A stretch of DNA of 64,000 nucleotides from Nitrososphaerota archaeon (GTDB lineage Archaea; Thermoproteota; EX4484-205; JAAOZP01): contig JAAOZP010000009.1 in NCBI GenBank assembly GCA_011605725.1, forward strand, positions 75,228 to 139,227, given 5' to 3'. The translations under genes and the position numbers were made by a program. The notes under the pieces are model-generated. The model searched no databases. It was not told the origin of the DNA and saw only the letters and a program-made list of their open reading frames with translations. This document shows positions 25,179 to 34,765 of this stretch, piece after piece; positions within the stretch are counted from its first letter, which is position 1; each line of letters opens with the position of its first letter.

Positions 25179-26205
25179 TGTAGCTGTCCTCGGAGCCACG
25201 GGCCTAGTTGGCCAAAGGTTCGTAAAGCTTCTCTCCAACCACCCGTTTTTCGAACTAAAGGTTTTAACGGCTTCAGAAAGGTCTGCCGGAAAGAAGTATA
25301 GGGAGGCTGTGCACTGGCTCCTAGGAGGCGACCCGCCTGAACCCACTTCGGAAATGATTGTTCAAGAAACCAGGGTCGAAGTGTTGAACGATGTTGAGCT
25401 TGTGTTTTCAAGCCTGCCGAGTGAAGCCGCTTTTAAATTGGAGCCTATGCTTGCAGAGCAGGGTTTTAAAATCATCTCCACCGCGAGTGCATTCAGAATG
25501 GATCCGCTAGTGCCAATGATAATCCCAGAGGTTAATCCTAGCCACGTAAGCATGATAGAGAGGCAGCGTGAGGAGAAGCGGTGGAAAGGGTTCCTCGTCA
25601 CTAAGTCAAACTGCACAACGATGCCTCTAGTAATATCGTTGAAACCAATTCTAGACGCGTTCGGCTTGAAAAGAGTTGTAACCGTTTCGCTGCAAGCCTT
25701 GAGCGGAGCAGGCTACCCGGGTGTTCAATCGCTAGACATCATTGACAACGTAATACCCTTCATAAAGGGTGAGGAGGAAAAACTTCAGTCTGAAACAGTT
25801 AAGATACTGGGTGAACCAGGCAGGCCGCTTAACATACCGGTTTTAGCAAGCGTGAACAGGGTTCCGACTCTAGATGGCCATCTGCTACACGTATTCGCTG
25901 AACTCGAGCATGATTTTGAAACCGAGGATGTTAAGAGGGTTTTAAGAGAGTTTAAACCTTTGCCGCAGAGAATGGGGCTATACTCGGCGCCAGACCCAGT
26001 TATACAGGTTAGGGAGGAGGAGGACAGGCCCCAGCCTAGGCTTGACAGGGATTACAAGGGTGGGATGGGGGTTGTCGTGGGGAGAGTTGGGAAATGCGAC
26101 TCTTCAACAGTTAAGTATACTGTTCTCTCGCATAATACTGTGAGGGGTGCTGCAGGAGGATCAATACTTGTGGCAGAGCTCCTTAGGGAGATGAGGCTTA
26201 TTTGA
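25165..26205 (+). CDS. asd: Aspartate-semialdehyde dehydrogenase
   Basis: Reduces aspartyl phosphate to aspartate semialdehyde. TTG 25165 gives MRRTSVAVLGATGLVGQRFVKLL with the NADP motif; the catalytic cysteine is in TKSNCTTMPLVISLKPIL, and the substrate-binding histidine in RVPTLDGHLLHVFAEL. At 346 residues it is the archaeal/fungal type. It overlaps lysC by 14 bases and ends overlapping the next gene. Its product feeds directly into the following enzyme, ADH synthase, as well as threonine synthesis. Confidence 0.94.
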   Translation: MRRTSVAVLGATGLVGQRFVKLLSNHPFFELKVLTASERSAGKKYREAVHWLLGGDPPEPTSEMIVQETRVEVLNDVELVFSSLPSEAAFKLEPMLAEQGFKIISTASAFRMDPLVPMIIPEVNPSHVSMIERQREEKRWKGFLVTKSNCTTMPLVISLKPILDAFGLKRVVTVSLQALSGAGYPGVQSLDIIDNVIPFIKGEEEKLQSETVKILGEPGRPLNIPVLASVNRVPTLDGHLLHVFAELEHDFETEDVKRVLREFKPLPQRMGLYSAPDPVIQVREEEDRPQPRLDRDYKGGMGVVVGRVGKCDSSTVKYTVLSHNTVRGAAGGSILVAELLREMRLI

Positions 26206-27005
26206 GCATGCTGGATGTTCAGGAGCCAGGTAAAAGGAGGAGGCTTAGGCGGATTTTCAAGGATGATGGGAGAAGCGTCATAGTGCCGATGGATCACGGC
26301 GTCTCAATAGGGCCTGTGAAAGGCTTGGAGAACATGGCGCAGCTGGTTTATGAGCTTGCTAAGGGTGGTGTTGACGCGATAGTTATCCACAAGGGTTGGG
26401 CTAGGATGATTGACACAGCTGGGCTTGGCCTCATTGTACACGGCTCAGCCGGGACAGACTTGAGTTCAGACAGGCTTAGAAAGACCCGTTGCGCAACGCC
26501 TCTCGAAGCACTTTCACTCGGTGCAGACGGCTTCTCGCTGCATGTTAACGTTGGCTCTGAAACAGACTTTGAACAACTGGCTTTCCTGGCTGAGTCCGCA
26601 AGAGTCTGCAGGATTCTAGGCATGCCTCTTCTGGCGATGATGTACCCGAGGGGTCCGAAGATTACTGACGAGCATTCTCTAAAGGAGGTTGCTCACGCTG
26701 CGAGGATAGGAGTGGAGCTTGGTGCTGACGTTGTTAAGACTAACTACACAGGCTCACCTGAGTCGTTCAGAATCGTTGTAGAGTCTACGCGCATACCGGT
26801 GGTTATAGCTGGCGGCCCAAAAACCTATTCGACAAGAGATTTCCTCAAGATGGTTAGCGATGCTATTTCAGCTGGCGCCGCAGGCGTCTCGATAGGCAGG
26901 AATGTTTTTCAACACGAGAATCCGAGAAAGATGGCTGAGGCTCTGAAGGCGATTGTTCATGAAAATGCTTCAGTCGGGTACGCGCTGGAGGTTGCTGAGT
27001 CTTGA
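26202..27005 (+). CDS. aroA': 2-amino-3,7-dideoxy-D-threo-hept-6-ulosonate synthase (ADH synthase)
   Basis: First step of the archaeal route to 3-dehydroquinate: condenses aspartate semialdehyde with a deoxy-ketohexose phosphate. Class I aldolase fold; MDHGVSIGPVKGLENM is the family N-terminus, and the Schiff-base lysine lies in GADVVKTNYTGSPESF, with VVIAGGPK and AAGVSIGRNVFQHENP following. 267 residues. A start at ATG 26208 is also possible; TTG 26202 overlaps the asd stop. Confidence 0.92.
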   Translation: MSMLDVQEPGKRRRLRRIFKDDGRSVIVPMDHGVSIGPVKGLENMAQLVYELAKGGVDAIVIHKGWARMIDTAGLGLIVHGSAGTDLSSDRLRKTRCATPLEALSLGADGFSLHVNVGSETDFEQLAFLAESARVCRILGMPLLAMMYPRGPKITDEHSLKEVAHAARIGVELGADVVKTNYTGSPESFRIVVESTRIPVVIAGGPKTYSTRDFLKMVSDAISAGAAGVSIGRNVFQHENPRKMAEALKAIVHENASVGYALEVAES

Positions 27006-27997
27006 AGGAAATATGGATTGTCGCTGAGGATGTTAGCCGGGCTCCAGGAGTGGACAGGGTTGTTTCCAGAAGCCGGGGGACAGTGGAGGGTAAGGGTGAA
27101 AGCCTTAAGCTGGTGAAATGGTCTTCAGAACCCTATGAGTATGCTGACCCCGGTTCAGCAGTGCTTGAGCTTGAAGTCAGGAGCTCTAGAGATGAGGAGA
27201 ATGCTTTGAAGGCTGTGGAGAAAGGCTTTAGAAAAATACTTGTGAAAACATCCGACTGGAAGGTTATTCCTTGGGAAAACCTAGTCGCTAAGCTGAGGGG
27301 CAGGGCTATGATTATTGCTGAGGCTTCCAGCGTGGAGGAGGCTAAGCTCGCCCTCAGGGCTCTTGAGCTTGGGGTTGACGGTGTGGCTCTGAACATGCCT
27401 GTCCGAGACGCTTCAAGAGCTGTGGAGGAGCTTAAGAGTATTGAAGCCATACTGAGTCTCCGGGAGGCTACTGTAGAGAAGGTTTCTGAGGCTGGTGTCG
27501 GGCTCAGAGCATGCATAGATGCCTGCGACACCATGAATCCTGGGGAAGGCATGCTGATAGGAGCGTTTTCTTCAATACTTGTGCTTGTGGAAGCGGAGGT
27601 TGCTGAATCCGGGTTTACGAAGCCGAGGCCCTTCAGGGTTAACGCAGGAGCAGTATCCCAATATGTTCTGTCAACTAAGGGTCTTTCACCCTACATCAGC
27701 GATCTTAAGTCTGGGGATATTGTACTGGCTGTTTCACGAACAGGTGAGGCTAGGCCTCTCACAATATGCAGGATGAAGGTTGAGAGGAGGCCTCTCAGGA
27801 TGATTGAGGTCTGTTTAAACGGTTCAACCGGGAAAGTGTTTCTGCAGGATGCTGAAACTATAAGGGTGGTGGCTCCAGAGGGCTCAACGAGCGTTAGAGA
27901 CCTTAAACCCGGCGACAGGATTCTTGCCTATGCTCAGGCAAGGGTTGGAAGACACTTCGGAACCCCTGTGGAAGGAGAGCTGATGCTCGAGTTTTGA
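27002..27997 (+). CDS. aroB': 3-dehydroquinate synthase II (archaeal)
   Basis: Converts ADH to 3-dehydroquinate by oxidative deamination and cyclisation. Family marks: LELGVDGVALNMP, ACIDACDTMNPGEGMLIGAFSSILVLVEAEV, and FRVNAGAVSQYVL, then the C-terminal YAQARVGRHFGTPVEG. TTG start overlapping the preceding stop; 331 residues is standard. Found only with ADH synthase, confirming the archaeal pathway variant here. Confidence 0.92.
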   Translation: MKEIWIVAEDVSRAPGVDRVVSRSRGTVEGKGESLKLVKWSSEPYEYADPGSAVLELEVRSSRDEENALKAVEKGFRKILVKTSDWKVIPWENLVAKLRGRAMIIAEASSVEEAKLALRALELGVDGVALNMPVRDASRAVEELKSIEAILSLREATVEKVSEAGVGLRACIDACDTMNPGEGMLIGAFSSILVLVEAEVAESGFTKPRPFRVNAGAVSQYVLSTKGLSPYISDLKSGDIVLAVSRTGEARPLTICRMKVERRPLRMIEVCLNGSTGKVFLQDAETIRVVAPEGSTSVRDLKPGDRILAYAQARVGRHFGTPVEGELMLEF

Positions 27998-28674
27998 GGC
28001 CTAGAATATGTGTTTCAGTGAAGGCAGATAATGCTTCAAGGGTTTCGAGAGCCATCATGGTTGCCGAGAGGCTTGGCGCCAGCCTTGTTGAGCTCAGGCT
28101 TGACCATGCCGGTGAGAAGCAGTATGAGGCTGTTTTGAAAACAGTAGAGTCGTCGCATGTCGGCTGCGTAGCCACGATAAGACCCAGCTGGGATGGCGGT
28201 GCTTATCATGGTGATGAAAGCAGGAGGTTAAGGCTTTTCGAAAAAGCTTTGGAAGCCCCCTTCAAATATGTGGATGTTGAGCAGAAATCCAAGATTGCCA
28301 GTATTGTTTCGAGACTCGCCTCAGAAAGGAGTATTGGCCTGATTCTTTCACGCCACGAGTGGGCCGGGACTCCGGGTGTGAAGACCCTTAGCAAAATTCT
28401 TTCAGAGATGAGGAAGAAGGATGCAGATATGTATAAGATTGTCACGAGGGTTAGGAGCCCATTGGACGAGGCGAACATACTGTTCTTCATCAGCAGTATC
28501 CGGGGAAGCAGGGTTGTTTGCTTCGGAATGGGGGAGGAAGGCTTAGTCACGAGAATACTTGCACCCTTGCTCGGAGGCTTCATGACTTATGCTTCCTACG
28601 GGGAGCCTCTTGCACCCGGTCAGCTGAACCTGAGGAGAATGGTCTCAATATACAGGAGAATGGGCGTATGGTAG
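27994..28674 (+). CDS. aroD: 3-dehydroquinate dehydratase, type I
   Basis: Dehydrates 3-dehydroquinate via a Schiff base. The catalytic histidine is in LILSRHEWAGTP and the lysine in MYKIVTRVRS; the substrate region has VELRLDHAG and ATIRPSWDGG. TTG start in a 4-base overlap with aroB'. 226 residues, normal for archaea. The C-terminal GQLNLRRM is typical. Confidence 0.93.
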   Translation: MRPRICVSVKADNASRVSRAIMVAERLGASLVELRLDHAGEKQYEAVLKTVESSHVGCVATIRPSWDGGAYHGDESRRLRLFEKALEAPFKYVDVEQKSKIASIVSRLASERSIGLILSRHEWAGTPGVKTLSKILSEMRKKDADMYKIVTRVRSPLDEANILFFISSIRGSRVVCFGMGEEGLVTRILAPLLGGFMTYASYGEPLAPGQLNLRRMVSIYRRMGVW

Positions 28675-29525
28675 GGTGGCTTCCAACCTCGGAGTCAAGA
28701 CTCCTCTTCGTGATAGGAGACCCGGTTTCACATTCAGTGAGCCCGGCGATGCATAACAGGGCTATAAGAAGACTTGGCATAGACGCTGTCTACCTTGCTC
28801 TAAGAGTAACCGGCGAAATGCTCGGGTTCTTCGTCTCCCTTTGCAGGCTTAACAGGGTGCTGGGTTTCAACGTAACCATACCGCATAAGATTGCTGTAGC
28901 AAGCCTCGTCGACAGGCTGGACGACTCTGCAGAGCTAACCGGCTGCGTCAACACGGTTAGGGTAAGAGAAGGGTTTCTCGAGGGTTTTAACACGGATGTG
29001 GCTGGGGTTGAGAAATCCTTGAGAAACGCTGGCTTCAAGGGTGGTGGTGTTGCGGCAGTCGTAGGCGCCGGCGGGGGTGCTAGGGCCGCTGTCTTAGCGT
29101 TGCTTTCAATGGGGTGCAGGGTGGTTGTGTTGAACAGGAGTCGTGCGAGGGCGCTTGAGCTGGAGAAACACTTCTCCGGAAAAGGCTTTAAGGTTGAGAC
29201 GCTTGGTTTAGAGAATGCTCAACGAGTGTTTAAGGAGGCTGACCTTATCGTTAACGCGACGCCAGTAGGCATGGGGAACAGTGTTGAAACGCCTTTCCCC
29301 GTAGAGTTCCTCAGAAGGGGTCAGACTCTTCTAGACATGGTTTATACCCCGCATCCTACAAGGCTCGTCAAGGAGGCTTCTGAAAAAGGGTTGAACGCTG
29401 TGCCCGGTGTCGAAATGCTTATTCACCAGGCTGCTGAAAGCTTCGAAATATGGTTTGGAATGAAGCCGCCCATGGAGGAGATGAGGGATGAAGCCTTAAG
29501 GAGGCTCAGGATTGAGCAGGGCTAG
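28668..29525 (+). CDS. aroE: Shikimate dehydrogenase
   Basis: NADPH-dependent reduction of 3-dehydroshikimate. With ATG 28668, overlapping the aroD stop, the 285-residue protein begins MVGWLPTSESRLLFVIGDPVSHSVSPAMHNR; the catalytic lysine is in FNVTIPHK, the NADP loop in GAGGGARAAVLAL. The ORF-track start at 28518 is a read-through of aroD sequence in another frame. Confidence 0.94.
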   Translation: MVGWLPTSESRLLFVIGDPVSHSVSPAMHNRAIRRLGIDAVYLALRVTGEMLGFFVSLCRLNRVLGFNVTIPHKIAVASLVDRLDDSAELTGCVNTVRVREGFLEGFNTDVAGVEKSLRNAGFKGGGVAAVVGAGGGARAAVLALLSMGCRVVVLNRSRARALELEKHFSGKGFKVETLGLENAQRVFKEADLIVNATPVGMGNSVETPFPVEFLRRGQTLLDMVYTPHPTRLVKEASEKGLNAVPGVEMLIHQAAESFEIWFGMKPPMEEMRDEALRRLRIEQG

Positions 29526-30360
29526 GGTTCACGGTGCAGTAAGCATTGTCAACGCGATGGCGAATGGTCTTGGCGCAGCCCTAGGGGTTGGGCTTAGGGT
29601 TGAAGCAAGCTGCCGGCTGGTTGAGAAACCCGTGTTCAGAATACGCTCGGGAGGGAGGCTTCTCAAATCGGGCAGCCTGCCTGAGAAGGTTTGCAGACTA
29701 ATACTCAGGGACTACGGTTTGCAGAAGGGCTGTGAGGTAAACGTTTACTCTGAAATACCTGCAAGGAAAGGGTTGAAGTCGAGCAGCGCCGTTTCCTCAG
29801 CAGTTGCCCTCGCATGCCTTAAAGAGGTTACTGGAGAAGCTGAACTCATGGAAGCAGTCAAGTACTCTGTTGAGGCAAGTATTCAGACAGGAGTGTCGGC
29901 GACGGGGGCTTTCGACGATGCTTCAGCATGCCTCCTAGGCGGGATGGTGGTGACGAATAATTTCGAGAGGAAGCTTATTGCGAGGAGAATTGTCGACAAT
30001 AGTCTTAGGGTCATCATACTGATACCTCCAGGCGGAATGCTCAGCGGGAGGGTTGACACTAGTCTGTTCAAGCCTGTTGAACCCTTAATGAGGCTTGCCC
30101 ACAGGCTGGCTTTAAACGGTGAGGAGTGGCTGGCGATGACTTTAAACGGGCTTGCTGTTTCAACAGCCCTCAGCCTAGATGCGAAGCCAGCCTTAGAAGC
30201 GTTGAAGAACGGTGCTATTGCCGCGGGTGTTTCCGGAAAAGGGCCTGCTGTGGCTGCCGTAGTAAGGCCTCAGGATGTTGAAGAAGTTGGTAAAGCCCTC
30301 TCAAGGTTCGGCAGGATTGTTGAAACAGGTGTGTGCAACGAGAATGCAAGCGTCGAGTAA
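29512..30360 (+). CDS. aroK: Shikimate kinase, archaeal GHMP type
   Basis: Phosphorylates shikimate; unrelated to bacterial AroK. The GHMP motif is PARKGLKSSSAVSSAVALACLK, the N-terminus GAVSIVNAMANGLGAALGVGL and the C-terminus GVSGKGPAVAAVV. TTG start 14 bases before the aroE stop. 282 residues. Confidence 0.93.
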   Translation: MSRARVHGAVSIVNAMANGLGAALGVGLRVEASCRLVEKPVFRIRSGGRLLKSGSLPEKVCRLILRDYGLQKGCEVNVYSEIPARKGLKSSSAVSSAVALACLKEVTGEAELMEAVKYSVEASIQTGVSATGAFDDASACLLGGMVVTNNFERKLIARRIVDNSLRVIILIPPGGMLSGRVDTSLFKPVEPLMRLAHRLALNGEEWLAMTLNGLAVSTALSLDAKPALEALKNGAIAAGVSGKGPAVAAVVRPQDVEEVGKALSRFGRIVETGVCNENASVE

Positions 30361-31627
30361 CGTGTTAAAAGTTAAGGGTGGGCTGACTGGAAGCATCAGC
30401 TATATGGCTCCACCGTCGAAATCCTATTCTCACAGGAGCCTCCTGATATCAGCCGTCTCCAAAGGAGTTTCAAGAATAACCGGGGTCTCAAAATGTGACG
30501 ATGTGGAAGCAACTCTGAGAGCACTAAGCCTAATGGGCATACCTGTCTCAACACGCGGCGGGGAAATGCTTGTTGAAGGCGGGGAGCTCCAGAGTCCGGC
30601 GGGGGAAGTCTACTGCGGCGGCTCAGCCTCAACACTCAGAATGCTCGCGCCGGTTTTAGCAGCTAAATCCTCTTACGCTGTTTACACTGGTGACGAGAGC
30701 CTTAGGAGAAGGCCTGTCAGAATGCTTGAGGAAGCATTCACCATGCTAGGTGTTGAAGCGAGCTCGGTGAACGGGAAGCCTCCTTTAAAAGTTAGGAGCA
30801 GCGGCTTCAAGAGTAACACTGTTCTCTTAGATGCTTCAGAATCCAGCCAGCATGTTTCAGGCTTCCTGATCGCCGGAGCCAGGCTTGAAAACGGGTTCCG
30901 CATTGTTTTGAAAAACAAGGTGCTCGTCTCAAAGCCTTACGTGGACCTTACTCTGAGAATGCTTCGTATGCACGGGGTTGAAACACGCGTATGCGAAGAT
31001 TCTATAACGGTTGAACCCGGATCGCTTAAGCCTTTTAACCATACTGTTCCAGGCGACTATTCTCTTTCAGCAATACCATTAGTCATGGCGGCGGTTTCAG
31101 GCATTACTGTTAAGATTCATGGGCTGGTGGATGAGCCTCAGCCAGATAGAGAGGTTGTTGAAATACTCAGGCGCATGGGGCTTAAAATATGCTGGTCGGG
31201 CAATACGCTTATAGCTGAGAACACTGGCCTCCTAAAAGCATGCGTAATAGACTGCTCGGGAAACCCGGATCTTGTTCCGGCTCTAGCGCTTGCCGCGACA
31301 GCGGCGGAGGGTGAGACGGTTCTGAGTAACGTTGGCAGGCTTGAGGCGAAGGAGTCGGCGAGGGCGACACTGATCACTAGGGCTCTTTCAAAAATGGGTG
31401 TGAAAATTTTTTTCAACGGCAACAATATTCTGGTTAAGGGACCCTGCAGGTTGAGGGGTGCAACTGTTGACGCTGGCAGCGACCACAGGATAGAAATGAT
31501 GCTCATAATGGCTGGGGCTGCGGCTGAGGGTGAGACAACCATACTCAACGCGGGCTCAGTCTCAAAGTCTAACCCTGGTTTTTACAGCTGGGTCTTAGAG
31601 ACGGGAGTTGACCTTAAATGGGTTTAA
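30344..31627 (+). CDS. aroA: EPSP synthase (3-phosphoshikimate 1-carboxyvinyltransferase)
   Basis: Adds enolpyruvate to shikimate 3-phosphate. Motifs PPSKSYSHRSLLIS, GGSASTLRMLAPVL, SSQHVSGFLIAGA, PGDYSLSAIPLVMA and VDAGSDHRIEMMLIMAG are all present. ATG 30344 (MQASSNVLKVKGG) or GTG 30362 are realistic starts; the ORF-track start at 30275 lies well inside aroK. About 427 residues. Confidence 0.93.
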   Translation: MQASSNVLKVKGGLTGSISYMAPPSKSYSHRSLLISAVSKGVSRITGVSKCDDVEATLRALSLMGIPVSTRGGEMLVEGGELQSPAGEVYCGGSASTLRMLAPVLAAKSSYAVYTGDESLRRRPVRMLEEAFTMLGVEASSVNGKPPLKVRSSGFKSNTVLLDASESSQHVSGFLIAGARLENGFRIVLKNKVLVSKPYVDLTLRMLRMHGVETRVCEDSITVEPGSLKPFNHTVPGDYSLSAIPLVMAAVSGITVKIHGLVDEPQPDREVVEILRRMGLKICWSGNTLIAENTGLLKACVIDCSGNPDLVPALALAATAAEGETVLSNVGRLEAKESARATLITRALSKMGVKIFFNGNNILVKGPCRLRGATVDAGSDHRIEMMLIMAGAAAEGETTILNAGSVSKSNPGFYSWVLETGVDLKWV

Positions 31628-32712
31628 ACACTCTAGGCCGGCTGGTCGTGTTCAGCTTCTTCGGGGAAAGCCATGGGCAGCTCGTAGGCTCGCTTATACA
31701 GGGTTTTCCAGCTGGCTTAAGGGTTGACGAGGACAGGATTAGACTCAACCTTTCCCGCAGAAGAGCCGGATACGGCTCAACAACGAGGATTGAGGAGGAT
31801 TCTTTTGAAATCCTCAGCGGAGTTTTCAAAGGCTTCACTACCGGGGCTCCACTGCTCATAGTTGTTTGGAACACTGAGGCTGACCAGGGTTTCTACGAGA
31901 GGGTCAAGACCACTCCCAGGCCGAGTCACGTCGACTATCCTTACAGGGTGAGGTATGGAGGCTTCAACGACTATAGGGGAGGAGGCTTCTCCTCCGGAAG
32001 GTTTACTGCAGGCTGGGTTGCAGCAGGCTCGCTCGCAGCCCAGCTTCTAGAGAGAAAAGGAGTTAAAATATATGCGCACGTAACCAGGATAGGTGGGGCC
32101 AGCTATAGGGGTGAGCCGAGCGAGGAGGATTTGAAAAAGGTTTACGAGTCCCCAGTAAGGTGCGTAGACCCTGATGCTTCAAGGATGATGATGAGGGAGA
32201 TAGACGAGGCTTTACGTGAAAGAGATAGTGTAGGAGGAGTTGTGGAATGCAGGATATACGGTGTGCCACCGGGAATTGGAGACCCGCTTTTTGAAGGGCT
32301 CGACGTGGAGCTTGCGAGAGCAGTGATGTCCATCCCTGGTGTTAAGGGAGTGGAGTTCGGCAGGGGTTTTGAAGCCTCCTGCATGAGGGGAAGCGTGTTC
32401 AACGATGAGCTTACCGTCAGGGATGGGAGGATTGAGGTTGCGGGTGTCAGCGACGGCGGTGTTGTCGGCGGTGTTTCAACGGGAAGCATGATAGTTTTCA
32501 GAGCAGCTTTTAAGCCTACCCCATCCATAACGAGGGTTCAGCGCACGGTTAACCTTGAGGAGATGAGGAGTGTCAACCTGGATCTCTCGGGAGGAAGGTT
32601 CGACGTCTGCATCGCTCCCAGGGCTGTTCCAGTGGTTGAAGCAGTCTCCGCAATGGTTCTCATAGACCATTACGCTAGAGCCGGCCTAATCGGAAGGGTG
32701 GTTAAGGATTGA
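31618..32712 (+). CDS. aroC: Chorismate synthase
   Basis: FMN-dependent elimination giving chorismate. N-terminus VVFSFFGESHGQLVGSLIQGFPAGL, then RRAGYGSTTRIEEDSFEILSGVF, PSHVDYPYRVRYGGFNDYRGGGFSSGR and the C-terminal RFDVCIAPRAVPVVEAVSAMVL. 364 residues. Starts ten bases before the aroA stop. Confidence 0.95.
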   Translation: MGLNTLGRLVVFSFFGESHGQLVGSLIQGFPAGLRVDEDRIRLNLSRRRAGYGSTTRIEEDSFEILSGVFKGFTTGAPLLIVVWNTEADQGFYERVKTTPRPSHVDYPYRVRYGGFNDYRGGGFSSGRFTAGWVAAGSLAAQLLERKGVKIYAHVTRIGGASYRGEPSEEDLKKVYESPVRCVDPDASRMMMREIDEALRERDSVGGVVECRIYGVPPGIGDPLFEGLDVELARAVMSIPGVKGVEFGRGFEASCMRGSVFNDELTVRDGRIEVAGVSDGGVVGGVSTGSMIVFRAAFKPTPSITRVQRTVNLEEMRSVNLDLSGGRFDVCIAPRAVPVVEAVSAMVLIDHYARAGLIGRVVKD

Positions 32713-33785
32713 GCATTGAGGAGCTGAGAAGAATGATGGATAAGGTTGACGAGAAAATTGTCGACGCTATTGCTGAAAGAATAAGGGTTGCGAGAATGAT
32801 AGGTGTAGAGAAGAAGAGACGGGGGCTTCGCGTGGTTGACGAGAAGAGGGAGAAAGAGGTTTACAAGCATGTTCTCGAAAAAGCCTCTGCGAAACGTTTA
32901 GACCCAAAGCTGGTTGAAAAGGTTTTCAGCATTCTCATAGACTACAGCAGGAGGATCCAGGGATTTTTTAAAGTCGCCTACCTGGGGCCGGGAGGCTCGT
33001 TCACGATGGAGGCTGCTGAGAAATATTTCTCAGGGAAGCCTTACGCTCTCCAGCCCTACCCTACGATTAGAAGCGTGTTTAAAAGCGTTGAGGAGGATGA
33101 GGCAGACTACGGGGTTGTGCCTGTTGAAAACAGCCTGGAGGGCCCTGTTTCCGAGACTCTTGACTGCCTAGCCTCCTCCAGCCTCAGCATCGTTGGCGAG
33201 GAGGTTTTGAAAATAGCGTTCCACCTTTCATCAAAGGAGAGGAGGCTTGAAGACGTTAAGATTGTTTTCTCCAATCCTCACGCGCTCGCACAGGTCAGGA
33301 TGTTTCTAGACAGGGTTATGCCCGACGCAAGGATAAGGGAGGTTTCAAGCACTTCTAAAGCTGCCTTGATGGCTGCTAAAACCAGGGGTGGGGCTGCAGT
33401 GTGTTCCGAGGCTGCTGCAAGAGAATACGGCTTAAGAATCTTAGCTAGAAATATTCAAGACGAGCGGGAGAACTATACTCGCTTCCTAGTCCTCTCCAGA
33501 GAAGCCTCTGAAAGGTTTAAGGGTGCTGCGAGAACAATGCTGATAATGATTCTTGAGCATAAGCCCGGTTCACTCTACAGGGCTCTCGGAGTGTTCGCGA
33601 AGCATGGTTTAAACCTGACTAGAATAGAGTCTAGGCCTGTCAGGGGAAAACCATGGGAATACATGTTTCTAGTAGAGTTTGAAGGCGCTTCTTGGGACCC
33701 TGGTGTGCGCAGGGCGCTGGAGAAGCTTAAGCGTAAGGCTGTGGAGACCAGGCTACTCGGCTCCTACAGGCCTGCTGGACACTAG
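32709..33785 (+). CDS. pheA: Chorismate mutase-prephenate dehydratase (P-protein)
   Basis: Bifunctional enzyme from chorismate to phenylpyruvate. Residues 1-80 are an AroQ chorismate mutase (MSIEELRRMMDKVDEKIVDAIAERIRVARMIG); the dehydratase has YLGPGGSFTMEAAEKYF, VVPVENSLEGPVSETLD and NYTRFLVLS; a C-terminal ACT domain with NLTRIESRPVRGKPWEYMFLVEF senses Phe. It is the last gene of the operon, so flux is directed at phenylalanine; no tyrosine-specific gene is in the window. Confidence 0.94.
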   Translation: MSIEELRRMMDKVDEKIVDAIAERIRVARMIGVEKKRRGLRVVDEKREKEVYKHVLEKASAKRLDPKLVEKVFSILIDYSRRIQGFFKVAYLGPGGSFTMEAAEKYFSGKPYALQPYPTIRSVFKSVEEDEADYGVVPVENSLEGPVSETLDCLASSSLSIVGEEVLKIAFHLSSKERRLEDVKIVFSNPHALAQVRMFLDRVMPDARIREVSSTSKAALMAAKTRGGAAVCSEAAAREYGLRILARNIQDERENYTRFLVLSREASERFKGAARTMLIMILEHKPGSLYRALGVFAKHGLNLTRIESRPVRGKPWEYMFLVEFEGASWDPGVRRALEKLKRKAVETRLLGSYRPAGH

Positions 33786-33883
33786 GCTTCACAGGGTTTA
33801 GAAGACTGTCAACACGTCTTTTCCAAACCGTCTGAAGACTTTAGACACGATGTTTTTATATTCCTATGGCTGGTTTAAAGCTC

Positions 33884-34648
33884 GTGGCGGAGGACGGCCT
33901 TGAGAAGGTTATACTGGCCCTCTCATACGGTAAGAGGAGAGCCCTGCTGATGAAGCTAGGGGAATCCGGTCCGATGAGCATTAAGGATCTTAAAAGGGAG
34001 CTGGGCCTGAGCACGGGCAGCCTCTACCATAATCTTCTCGCCCTCGGAGAGCTCGTTGAGCAGACCAGCGATAAGAAGTATGTTTTAAGCGAGCAGGGCA
34101 TGAGAGTCTACTCGGCTTTGAAATCAGGATTATTACCGCCTCCAACATCCGGGGAGCTTCCAAGGGTTTTTGAAACACTCGTGCCAGTATGGTTCTTCAC
34201 AGGAATGCCGAGCAGAATGATGACGCCGATGGCTACGTTAATAGTGCTCAGCCTCTCAGCGTCAAGCCTCTACACTAAGATGGGCATCGCCCTCCTGATC
34301 CCGGTTGCCAACGTAAGCTTCTCGTCAACACTGGGCAGCGTCGCCCTAAGCCTATTATTAGCCTACCTTATCCCGAGAACGGTTTTCCAGAAGAGGACTG
34401 TTGAAACAGGCTTCCTGACAGCCCTACCGTTCTGCTTTCTTCCTCAACTTTTTTTCAGCCTGATCCTGGTGGTTTCAAACCCGCCCAGCATAGTAACAGG
34501 GCTTATTCAAATAGTCTCCGGAGGCTTAAGCGCCCTCCTGCTTTCAGCAGCAATAGTATGCTGGTTTAAGGCAAGCCCCCAGGCAGCGATGCTCTCCTCA
34601 TTCCTAATGCTGTATTTAGGAGCAGCTATTCAACAATTCATGGCTTAG
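33884..34648 (+). CDS. Winged-helix membrane-anchored regulator
   Basis: N-terminal helix-turn-helix resembling ArsR/MarR families (LIKL region: IKDLKRELGLSTGSLYHNLLALGELVEQTSDKKYVLSEQG), followed by four or five hydrophobic segments between residues 100 and 250 (e.g. MATLIVLSLSASSLY, VALSLLLAYLIP, FCFLPQLFFSLILVV, AAIVCWFKA). This is an archaeal one-component membrane regulator layout. The ORF track starts at ATG 33866, but TGTTTTTATATTCC ends only a few bases before it, so GTG 33884 (leaderless) fits better. Ligand and targets unknown. Confidence 0.7.
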   Translation: MAEDGLEKVILALSYGKRRALLMKLGESGPMSIKDLKRELGLSTGSLYHNLLALGELVEQTSDKKYVLSEQGMRVYSALKSGLLPPPTSGELPRVFETLVPVWFFTGMPSRMMTPMATLIVLSLSASSLYTKMGIALLIPVANVSFSSTLGSVALSLLLAYLIPRTVFQKRTVETGFLTALPFCFLPQLFFSLILVVSNPPSIVTGLIQIVSGGLSALLLSAAIVCWFKASPQAAMLSSFLMLYLGAAIQQFMA

Positions 34649-34765
34649 CCTACATTTGTAAAGGAATATCTAAAAACCTTTGGAGCATGTTAATCCGCGC
34701 CAGTTAAGCGTGTCGCCATACTTCTTAACGCTGCTCGACAAAAGCATGTGAAGCAGCTTACACGC

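Noticed and set aside
28518-28667. N-terminal extension of shikimate dehydrogenase in the ORF track
   Set aside because: Out-of-frame reading of aroD; family N-terminus begins at ATG 28668.
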